In this document: piece by piece, positions 9,610-16,630 of the stretch
How positions within the stretch are numbered: position 1 is the stretch's first letter
How the letters are laid out: every line of letters begins with the position of its first letter
DNA from: Brachybacterium subflavum
Lineage (GTDB): Bacteria > Actinomycetota > Actinomycetes > Actinomycetales > Dermabacteraceae
Direction: 5' to 3'
Length of the DNA: 64,000 bases
Assembly: GCF_009299795.1 (NCBI RefSeq)
Contig: NZ_VIGP01000001.1
Coordinates: 124,001-188,000, forward strand
Made by a program: the position numbers and the translations under genes
The notes under the pieces: model-generated
Database searches by the model: none
The model's input: the letters and a program-made list of their open reading frames with translations, nothing else
Told to the model about the DNA's origin: nothing

Positions 9610-10521
9610 TCACGCGAGGAAGGCGTCGACCTCCGCGCGGGTGGGGGCGGTCACGGGGCCGCGCCGGGTCACCTTGATCGCGGCGGCCGCGTTCGCGCGG
9701 GTCGCGGCGGTCTCCCAGTCCGCGCCGAGGGCCCGCTCCGCGAGCAGCACGCCGGTGTGGGTGTCGCCCGCGCCGTTGGTGTCGACGGCGGTCTGGGGGA
9801 AGCCCGGCAGCGAGGTGCCGCGGCCGTGGTGGAAGACGGTGCAGCCGCGCTCGCCGTCGCGCACGATCACGACGCCACCCGGGCGGATCCGCCGGTGGAG
9901 GGCCTCCGGGGTGTCCTCCAGGCCGTCGCGGTCGGTGAGCGCGAGCGCCTCATCGGCGTTCGAGGTCCACACGGTCACCCGGCGGAGCACGCGCTCGCGC
10001 AGCTCCTCGTCGAAGGTCGCGAACGGCGCCCCGGGATCGAGCACCACCTCGACGCCGTCGGCCACCTGCTCCAGCCATGCCAGGAGCGGGTCCCGGGTGG
10101 GCTCGAAGAAGCTGTAACCCGAGAGGCACAGCAGATCTCCGGGCCGGGGGTCCAGGCGGGAGAGCGAGTCGACGCTGATCCGGCGTTCGGCGCCGTACCC
10201 GGTGACGAAGGTGCGCTCGGCGCTCGGCTCGACCAGGACGATGCACTCGGCGGTGTCCTCGTCCGCGATCGGCTCGGTCGCGAGAGCGACCCCGTCGCCC
10301 GCGAGGGCCTCGCGCACCAGGTCCCCGTTCGGCCCGGTGCCGTGGGCGCCGCCGTGGACGGCCTCGGCGCCGGCGCGGGCGGCGGCGACCAGGATGTTCA
10401 CGGCGCCGCCGGCGAAGCGGCGGGAGTCGGCGGCGTTCACGTTGCCGCCGCGCGGAGGCAGCGCGGGCACCTCGACGACGAGGTCCACGAGGGCCTGGGC
10501 GGTGTGCAGCACACGGGGCAT
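9610..10521 (-). CDS. PfkB-family sugar kinase, 303 aa
   Basis: Ribokinase-fold kinase phosphorylating a sugar or nucleoside with ATP. The N-terminal glycine motif GGNVNAADSRRFAGGAVN and the C-terminal ATP/anion-hole motif NGAGDTHTG, with catalytic Asp253, are both intact. Length is normal for the family. The ATG at 10521 is six bases from TAGACT, so the mRNA is probably leaderless. No transporter or pathway gene adjoins it, so substrate cannot be assigned. Confidence 0.88.
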   Translation of the reverse strand: MPRVLHTAQALVDLVVEVPALPPRGGNVNAADSRRFAGGAVNILVAAARAGAEAVHGGAHGTGPNGDLVREALAGDGVALATEPIADEDTAECIVLVEPSAERTFVTGYGAERRISVDSLSRLDPRPGDLLCLSGYSFFEPTRDPLLAWLEQVADGVEVVLDPGAPFATFDEELRERVLRRVTVWTSNADEALALTDRDGLEDTPEALHRRIRPGGVVIVRDGERGCTVFHHGRGTSLPGFPQTAVDTNGAGDTHTGVLLAERALGADWETAATRANAAAAIKVTRRGPVTAPTRAEVDAFLA

Positions 10522-10527
10522 GGCCCG

Positions 10528-10533
10528 AGTCTA
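10528..10533 (-). promoter_or_regulatory. -10 box of leaderless PfkB-kinase promoter
   Basis: TAGACT on the minus strand, six bases before the ATG at 10521, with no Shine-Dalgarno between them. Confidence 0.55.
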
Positions 10534-10568
10534 GGGCGAGGGCCCCACGGGTGAGGGAAGAGCGCTCG

Positions 10569-11252
10569 CTAGCGGCGAGGGCCCGGGGTGATCTGCCGCA
10601 GGTGCGGCGGAGGAGGTATCAGGCCGAGGATCGTGAGCTCGTGGGAGAAGGCGATCATCAGCAATCGGCACATGATCGGCACCGCGAACGCGAGCCCCAT
10701 CAGGACGAGCAGCATCGAGTTGGTCGCCGTCCCGGGGCCGAGCACCGGTGCGGGCACCAGGGAGAGGAGCCCGAGGACGGGAGTCGTGACGATCCCGCAG
10801 GCGCCGAGCAGGGCGAACAGCAGCCGGCGGCCTCCGCGCACCACGGCTCCGAGGCGTCCGGTGGTCAGTTCGAGGGAGCGCACCGCGACCAGGATGTCGA
10901 GCACGAGCGCCGCGATCGCGAGGAGAGCCGCGAGGACCAGGGCCAGCAGGTTCACGGCGACCCAGCCGAGGAGCACGTCGAATCCGTCGTAGGCCGATCC
11001 GGTGGAGTCTCCGGACAGCCGATCACCCCAGATGTCGAGCACGAGGGTCGCGGCCACAGGCACCGCGAGGACGAGGGTGAGCGCGATCCCCACCAGCGCG
11101 TCGGCCAGCACCAGCCGGCGGGTCCCGACGATCGCGCGCGCCGCCACCGCCGCGGGCGCTGCCCCGGCGGCGCCCGGCCCCGCCGTCGCGCGGCCGGCGG
11201 GCCCGGAAATCGGGCGGCCGGCGGGCCCGAGGGGCGGCAGGTGGTCGCTCAC
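10569..11252 (-). CDS. Hypothetical multi-pass membrane protein, 227 aa
   Basis: I do not recognise a family. A Pro/Gly/Ala-rich cytoplasmic N-terminus (~45 aa) is followed by about four hydrophobic segments (starting VLADALVGIALTLVL, VAVNLLALVLAALL, LLFALLGACGIVT, and MLLVLMGLAFAVP). The start is GTG at 11252, six bases from TAGGTT on the minus strand, consistent with leaderless transcription. It is divergent from the penicillin-binding protein gene. Confidence 0.65.
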   Translation of the reverse strand: MSDHLPPLGPAGRPISGPAGRATAGPGAAGAAPAAVAARAIVGTRRLVLADALVGIALTLVLAVPVAATLVLDIWGDRLSGDSTGSAYDGFDVLLGWVAVNLLALVLAALLAIAALVLDILVAVRSLELTTGRLGAVVRGGRRLLFALLGACGIVTTPVLGLLSLVPAPVLGPGTATNSMLLVLMGLAFAVPIMCRLLMIAFSHELTILGLIPPPPHLRQITPGPRR

Positions 11253-11332
11253 GCCCCCAACCTATCCGCCGGACCGTGCAGGTCCTGTGCATCTGTGGAC
11301 GGATCCCAGCAGGGTGCAGGACGATGGGGCGC

Positions 11333-13297
11333 ATGGCGCCTGCTTCCTCCCCCTCCGACCCCACCCGCACCCGACGTCGTCGCGGGCCGATCATCGCGGG
11401 GATCTCCGCCGTGGTGGTCCTCGCCCTGATCGCCGCCTTCTTCGTCATCCGCGATCGCGCGGGCGACGGTGGGAGGGAGGCGAAGGCGCTGGCCGCGGCC
11501 CTCGCGAGCGGCGACTTCAGCGGCGTGACGCTGACGGGCACCGATGCCGCGGCGGCGAAGAAGGAGCGCGAGAAGGCCCTCGGCGACCTCCAGGACGCCT
11601 CCGGGAAGGCGCCCAGCGTGGAGGTCGCGAAGGTCGAGAAGGCGGACGACGGCACGCGCACGGCGACCCTCGACTGGAGCTGGGCCCTCCCGCACGACGC
11701 CGGGATTTGGGACTACACCACCACCGCGTCCCTCACGAAGGACGGCGACACCTGGGCCGCGGAGCTCGACCCCGCCGAGCTCGCCCCGGACCTCACGGCC
11801 GACGAGACCGTCTCCCTGCGCACCGTGCAGGGGGACCTCGGCTCGATCACCGACCGCGACGGCGACGACCTCTACGGCCCGCGCGAGGTGCGCGTGCTCG
11901 GCATCGACAAGACGCAGGTCGACGCCGACCAGCAGCAGGACGCCGCGAGGAAGCTCGCCGACCTCCTCGGCATCGACGCCGACACCTTCGCCGACTCCGT
12001 GAAGAGCGCGGGGGAGAAGGCCTTCGTCCCCGCGCTCACGATCCGCGAGAGCGCGATCGACGACTACCCGCTCGACAAGGCGGCCGACGTCCCCGGGTAC
12101 CACGAGCAGAAGGAGACCCAGCCGCTCGCGGTCACGAAGGACTTCGCCCCCGGCGTCCTCGGCTCCCTGCGCGAGGCGACCGCAGAGGACATCGAGAAGT
12201 CCGACGGGGACGTCGTCGAGGGGGACATGGTGGGCAGCGGCGGGGTCGCCGCCGCCGAGCGCGACACCCTGGTGGGCACCCCGGGCGTGCAGGTCGTCGC
12301 CTCGGACGCGAAGACCGGCAAGGAGCGCACCCTGCACGAGACCGACGCGACCGGCGGCAAGGACGTGGAGACCACGCTCGACACGGCCCTGCAGAAGAAG
12401 GCCACCGCGGCCATCGCCGACCAGGACTCCGCGAGCGCCGTCATGGTCATGCAGCCCTCGACCGGGGACGTCCTGGCCTCCGCGCTCGGGCCGACGGGCC
12501 AGTCCTACCCGGTGGGCCTCGTGGGCCAGTACGCGCCCGGGTCGACCTTCAAGACCGTGACCGCGCTGTCGCTGCTGCGCGCGGGCGACACCCCCGACAC
12601 GAGCGTGGAGTGCCCGGCGACCGCGAGCGTCGAGGGCCGCTCCTTCAAGAACGCCGACTCGATGGACAAGAGCCTGTTCGGGAAGATGTCCCTGGCCACC
12701 GCGATCGCGCACTCCTGCAACACCGCGATGCTGCTGCAGTACGACACGGTCTCCCAGAAGAAGCTGGCCGACGCCGCGACCACGCTGGGCATCGGCCAGG
12801 ACGCCCCCGAGGGCCTCAGCAGCGCCTTCATGGGGACCGTCGACCCCGACGACTCGGGCGTCGAGCACGCCGCGGACATGATGGGCCAGGGCCGCGTCCT
12901 CACCTCGCCCCTGAGCATGGCGACCGTGCTCTCGAGCATCCAGAACGGCTCGACCGTGCGGCCCCGGATCCTCGCCGACGACGACTCGAAGGCCCCAGAG
13001 GCCGACAGCCCGCTGACCGAGGACGAGACCTCCCAGCTCCAGAGCATGCTCCACGGCGTGGTCACCGAGGGCACGCTGAAGAGCACCTTCGGGGACGTCG
13101 GCGGCGACGAGATCATCGGCAAGACCGGCACCGCCGAGTGGACCGACGAGAACGGGGACGACAAGCTCCACTCGTGGGTCGTCGTCGCCCAGGGCGATGT
13201 GGTCGTCGTGGCCTTCGTCGAGGACGGCGGCTACGGCGCGACGACCGCCGGGCCCATCGCCAAGGAGGTCCTGGCCGCCGCCCAGAAGGACGGCTGA
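11333..13297 (+). CDS. Penicillin-binding protein, transpeptidase with NTF2-like N-domain, about 654 aa
   Basis: Class B-type peptidoglycan transpeptidase acting outside the membrane. One N-terminal transmembrane anchor (IIAGISAVVVLALIAAFFVI) is followed by an NTF2-like MecA-N-type domain, a dimerisation domain, and the transpeptidase domain. All three catalytic motifs are present: STFK (Ser404), SCN (Ser461) and KTG (Lys597). Two near starts are possible, ATG 11324 and ATG 11333; I prefer 11333 because AGGA lies only two bases from 11324. The low-affinity MecA-like architecture alone does not prove beta-lactam resistance. It is monocistronic and convergent with the next gene. Confidence 0.9.
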   Translation: MAPASSPSDPTRTRRRRGPIIAGISAVVVLALIAAFFVIRDRAGDGGREAKALAAALASGDFSGVTLTGTDAAAAKKEREKALGDLQDASGKAPSVEVAKVEKADDGTRTATLDWSWALPHDAGIWDYTTTASLTKDGDTWAAELDPAELAPDLTADETVSLRTVQGDLGSITDRDGDDLYGPREVRVLGIDKTQVDADQQQDAARKLADLLGIDADTFADSVKSAGEKAFVPALTIRESAIDDYPLDKAADVPGYHEQKETQPLAVTKDFAPGVLGSLREATAEDIEKSDGDVVEGDMVGSGGVAAAERDTLVGTPGVQVVASDAKTGKERTLHETDATGGKDVETTLDTALQKKATAAIADQDSASAVMVMQPSTGDVLASALGPTGQSYPVGLVGQYAPGSTFKTVTALSLLRAGDTPDTSVECPATASVEGRSFKNADSMDKSLFGKMSLATAIAHSCNTAMLLQYDTVSQKKLADAATTLGIGQDAPEGLSSAFMGTVDPDDSGVEHAADMMGQGRVLTSPLSMATVLSSIQNGSTVRPRILADDDSKAPEADSPLTEDETSQLQSMLHGVVTEGTLKSTFGDVGGDEIIGKTGTAEWTDENGDDKLHSWVVVAQGDVVVVAFVEDGGYGATTAGPIAKEVLAAAQKDG

Positions 13298-13338
13298 GCG
13301 CTGAGACGCGGCGACGAGCCCGGCCGCCCGCTCAGCCG
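13291..13338. terminator. Inverted repeat joining two convergent stop codons
   Basis: Perfect 10-base arms, CGGCTGAGCG and CGCTCAGCCG, 28 bases apart. Each arm contains the TGA of one of the two convergent genes. It could be a bidirectional terminator stem, or simply two genes ending in the same Gly-stop context. Confidence 0.35.
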
Positions 13339-14471
13339 AGGTCGGCGACGACCGCGGCGAGGTTGTCCGGGGCGCCCGCCTCGAGCGTCCGACGGGCCAG
13401 GTCCTGGGCCGTCTGCTCGGGGGCGGAGCCGGCGAGCAGCGCCTCGCCGAGCTCCTCCGCGGTGAGGACAGCGTGGATGCCGTCGCTCGTGAGCACGAGC
13501 CGGTCGTCCGCGGCGAGCGTGCGCACGATGAGGTCCGGCGCCGTCGGCGCGCCGGCCGCGAGCGCGCGGTTGAGCACGGCGCGCCGGGGATCGGCGGCGG
13601 CCTCCTCCTCCGTGAGGCGGCCCGCCGCGACCAGCGAGGCGACGTGCGTGTGATCCCTGGTCAGCGGCTCCACGTGTCCCTCGCGCACGAGCAGGGCGCG
13701 GCCGTCCCCGAGGTGGGCGAGCACGAGACGCTCGCCCTCGAGGACCGCCGCGATCAGGGCCGCGCCGGAGGCACCGTCGGCCGGGAGCAGGTCCGGCAGC
13801 GCGGCCCACGCGGATTCGAGCGCGGTGAGGACATCGGGGTCGTCGCTCCCGCCGAGCGCCGTGCCGAGGCTCGTGCCGAGCGCGTCGAGCAGGCGGCCGG
13901 CGAGCTCGTCGTCGCGGCCGAAGCCGTCGGCGATCGCGAGCAGCATGCGCTCGCCCGGCAGGTCCATTACGCGGACGGCGTCCTGCTGGCTCGCGCGCAC
14001 GGCGCCCTGCTCGAGCACGTGCGCGACGCTCACGTGGCCGGATGCGGTCGACGTGTGGGTGGTGGGGTCGGTGGTCATGGGACTCTCCTTGGTCGGGAGC
14101 GTCCGGAGATCCGTGAGCAGTGAGGCCACCTCGGTGCTGCGGGTGCGGGCGTCGGCCTGCTCCTGCAGCCACCAGGAGCGCAGCTCCTGGCCGGCGGCGT
14201 CGGAGGGGAGGTCGCAGATCACGCGGATCCGCTCGAGCCCCATGCCGATCCCCCGCAGACGGGCGATGAGCAGGGCGCGCCCCACCTGGTCGGCGCCGTA
14301 GCGGCGGTACCCCGTGAAGGGGTCCACGTGCCGCGGCGGGATCAGGTCGGAGGCGTCGTAGAGGCGCAGCGCCTTCGGGCTGAGTCCGCTGCGGCGGGCC
14401 AGCTCTCCGATGCCGAGCATCTGCGCGGGCGCGGTGCGCCCGCGTGCGTCCTGTCCGTCGGTCCCGTCCAT
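13332..14471 (-). CDS. MerR-type regulator fused to PP2C phosphatase, 379 aa
   Basis: Residues ~18-85 are a MerR winged helix (MLGIGELARRSGLSPKALR, then PFTGYRRYG), followed by a short coiled coil. Residues ~132-379 are a PP2C-type Ser/Thr phosphatase. The metal-ligand positions are kept: QQD, ADGFG, LGDGRALL, LTSDGI and APDNLA. It may sense phosphorylation state and act on DNA (inference). The ATG at 14471 has GGAG seven bases upstream. A second strong ribosome site, AGGAGAG at 14083-14089, precedes the in-frame ATG at 14078, so a free phosphatase may also be made. No partner kinase is in the window. Confidence 0.85.
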   Translation of the reverse strand: MDGTDGQDARGRTAPAQMLGIGELARRSGLSPKALRLYDASDLIPPRHVDPFTGYRRYGADQVGRALLIARLRGIGMGLERIRVICDLPSDAAGQELRSWWLQEQADARTRSTEVASLLTDLRTLPTKESPMTTDPTTHTSTASGHVSVAHVLEQGAVRASQQDAVRVMDLPGERMLLAIADGFGRDDELAGRLLDALGTSLGTALGGSDDPDVLTALESAWAALPDLLPADGASGAALIAAVLEGERLVLAHLGDGRALLVREGHVEPLTRDHTHVASLVAAGRLTEEEAAADPRRAVLNRALAAGAPTAPDLIVRTLAADDRLVLTSDGIHAVLTAEELGEALLAGSAPEQTAQDLARRTLEAGAPDNLAAVVADLG

Positions 14472-14661
14472 CGTGCGACTCCTCGTCGTCCCGGGCGGTG
14501 CGCCCGAGCATGATGCCCCGGATTCTCCGGTGCGGGGATCTCCCGCACCCCGCACGCTGGTCCCTGCCCCGAGGGGAGGGTCAAGGCGCTGCCCGAGCGC
14601 GGGAGCGGCAGCGGTCGCGCCCGGGAATGGTGTCGCGCACGAGGCCCCCGCACGGAGCGTG

Positions 14662-14725
14662 CACTACGCGTAGCAGGAGGTCGGGTGACCTCCATATATG
14701 CACGCCGCCCGACCTCTGACTACGC
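14662..14725. repeat. Degenerate palindromic element sharing a 28-bp block with 54206-54233
   Basis: Bases 14662-14689 (containing CTACGCGTAGCAGGAGGTC) are identical to the reverse complement of 54206-54233. Here the right arm has diverged (CCCGACCTCTGACTA), so the hairpin is imperfect, and CTACGCGT reappears at its far edge. It abuts the TAG stop of the SDR gene (14720-14722), so it may terminate that transcript. Confidence 0.75.
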
Positions 14726-15556
14726 GTGGCGCACGGGGTCGCCTTCGCCGCCGCGGGCTTCGCCGCGCCGCATCATCCGGCCCACGGTGGTCGCGACCAG
14801 GCGGGTGGGCAGCACGCGGCGGGTCAGCTGCGCCATGGCCGTGTTCGCCATCCCGGGCACGACGGTCGAGGGCGGATTCCGCCGCTCCAGAGCCTTGAGG
14901 GCGGCTTCGACGACCTCGTCCGGCTCCATGCGCGGCAGGCCGGCCGCGGCCGCTTCTCCTGCGACCTCGAAGAACTCGGTCTTCGCGGGGCCGGGGCAGA
15001 GGGCGAGCACCCGCAGGCCGGCGGAGCGCGACTCCTCCCAGAGCGCCTGGGTGAAGTTCAGGACGAAGGCCTTGGAGGCGCCGTAGGCGGCGAGCCCGGG
15101 GTTGGGCTGGAAGGCGGCGAGGCTCGCGAGGTTCACGAGGATCCCGTTCCCGCTCGCGCGCAGGTCCGGGAGGAAGGTCGTGGTGAGGTCCACGAGCGCG
15201 TCGACGTTCAGGCGCACCATCTCCAGGGTGCGCTCGCGATCGACGTGGTGCAGGGCGCCGGAGTACCCGAAGCCCGCGTTGTTCACGAGCCCGGTGAGCG
15301 TGATGCCGCGCTCGCCGAGGTCGCGGCGCAGGGTCTCCGCGGCGCCCTCGCGGGCGAGGTCCATGGTCAGAGTGGTGACGGTGACGCCGTGGGCGGAGCC
15401 GATCTGCGAGGCGACCTCGGCGAGGCGGTCTGCCCGGCGGGCGACGAGCACGAGGTCGGCGCCGCGGGCGGCCAGCTGATGGGCGAACTCGACGCCCAGG
15501 CCGGAGCTCGCACCGGTCACCATCACGGTCGCGTTCTCGAGGTGCAGCGGGCGCAT
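14720..15556 (-). CDS. Short-chain dehydrogenase/reductase, 278 aa
   Basis: Classical SDR oxidoreductase. It has TGASSGLG near the N-terminus for NAD(P) binding, NNAGFG, the catalytic Ser in LVNLASLAA and the YGASK motif. Arg residues after the first glycine motif (LVARRADRL) favour NADPH. The start at 15556 has AGGA seven bases upstream. Substrate cannot be inferred. The stop codon lies inside the palindromic element described at 14662. Confidence 0.88.
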   Translation of the reverse strand: MRPLHLENATVMVTGASSGLGVEFAHQLAARGADLVLVARRADRLAEVASQIGSAHGVTVTTLTMDLAREGAAETLRRDLGERGITLTGLVNNAGFGYSGALHHVDRERTLEMVRLNVDALVDLTTTFLPDLRASGNGILVNLASLAAFQPNPGLAAYGASKAFVLNFTQALWEESRSAGLRVLALCPGPAKTEFFEVAGEAAAAGLPRMEPDEVVEAALKALERRNPPSTVVPGMANTAMAQLTRRVLPTRLVATTVGRMMRRGEARGGEGDPVRHA

Positions 15557-15695
15557 GGGCCGGTCCTTTCGGTGGGCGGGTGGAGAGGAGAGCGGTGGAG
15601 AGGGGAGCGGAGGAGAGGCGGAAGCGACGGAGAGGAGGAGGCGGAGGGCGGGGGCCACGGGCTCGACCGATCCGACGGGCGCGATGAACGCGTGG

Positions 15696-16517
15696 TCAGA
15701 GCAGTCCGAGCCGGTCCAGGGCGAGGGCGAAGCCGTTCCCGCTCGGCGGCGGGACCACGAGGTCGGCATGCTCGAGCAGGGCCGACGCGCCGCCGTCGAT
15801 CGCGACCGCGGTGCCGGCCGCCTCGAGCATGCCCAGGTCGTTCGTGCCGTCGCCCACGGCGATCGCGACGGAGACGTCGGCCCCCAGGTGCTCGAGGATC
15901 AGCCGCATGCCGTCGGCCTTGTCGACGTCGGCCAGCTGCAGCTCCCCGGCATGGGAGTCGTCGGTGGCCACGGAGTTCGGCAGGGGCCGCAGCGCGGGTC
16001 CGATCTCCGCGGCGAGGACCTCCATCGGCACGGGGCTGCCCCACACGGAGATCTTCGCGAAGCGGTGCGCGGTGAGGTCATCGGGGGTCTGCACGGAGGC
16101 GAGGATCTCGCGGGCGTTGCGCTCGGCGCGTCCGTCGTCGGAGAGCCGCGCGCGCATCACCTCCGCGGTGCGCGCGGTCGTGAAGATCGCGTCGGAGGCC
16201 TCCAGGGCGAAGCCGACGCCGTGGGCCAGCAGCACCTCGGCCGCGCGTCGGCCGACGTCCTCGGGCACCAGGTGGTCGCACAGGCGCTCACCGCCGACCT
16301 CCACGACGGCCCCGGCCCCGGTGATCGCGCCGTCGAACAGTTCGCGCACCGCGCGCGGCACCATGCAGATCGCGCGCCCCGTGCTCAGCAGCACCGTGTG
16401 CCCGTTCGCCTGGGCGCGCCGGGTCGCCTCGATGTGGGCCTCGGGCACGACGCCGTGGTCGGCGAAGGTGCCGTCGAAGTCGGTGAGGACGATCCGCGGG
16501 GAGGCGGCAGCGGGCAT
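15696..16517 (-). CDS. HAD-family (Cof-type) phosphatase, 273 aa
   Basis: Haloacid-dehalogenase-type phosphohydrolase, cytoplasmic. Motif I is LTDFDGTFAD, motif II LLSTGRA, a Lys follows in the cap-side segment FAKISVW, and motif IV is VGDGTNDLGML. A C2-type cap lies between motifs II and IV, as in Cof-like sugar-phosphate phosphatases. The start at 16517 has GAGGA about eight bases upstream. It is separated by about 140 bases from the SDR gene, and no functional link is evident. Confidence 0.85.
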   Translation of the reverse strand: MPAAASPRIVLTDFDGTFADHGVVPEAHIEATRRAQANGHTVLLSTGRAICMVPRAVRELFDGAITGAGAVVEVGGERLCDHLVPEDVGRRAAEVLLAHGVGFALEASDAIFTTARTAEVMRARLSDDGRAERNAREILASVQTPDDLTAHRFAKISVWGSPVPMEVLAAEIGPALRPLPNSVATDDSHAGELQLADVDKADGMRLILEHLGADVSVAIAVGDGTNDLGMLEAAGTAVAIDGGASALLEHADLVVPPPSGNGFALALDRLGLL

Positions 16518-16630
16518 GGCGTGGTTCCTCCACAGGATCAGGGACACGGCGCGGCGGCGCCGATCTGCACGGTAGCAAGAGGCGGGCGTGCCTGCCCGGG
16601 CACCACCGCGCGCCGGGCCCAACCGCGCGC

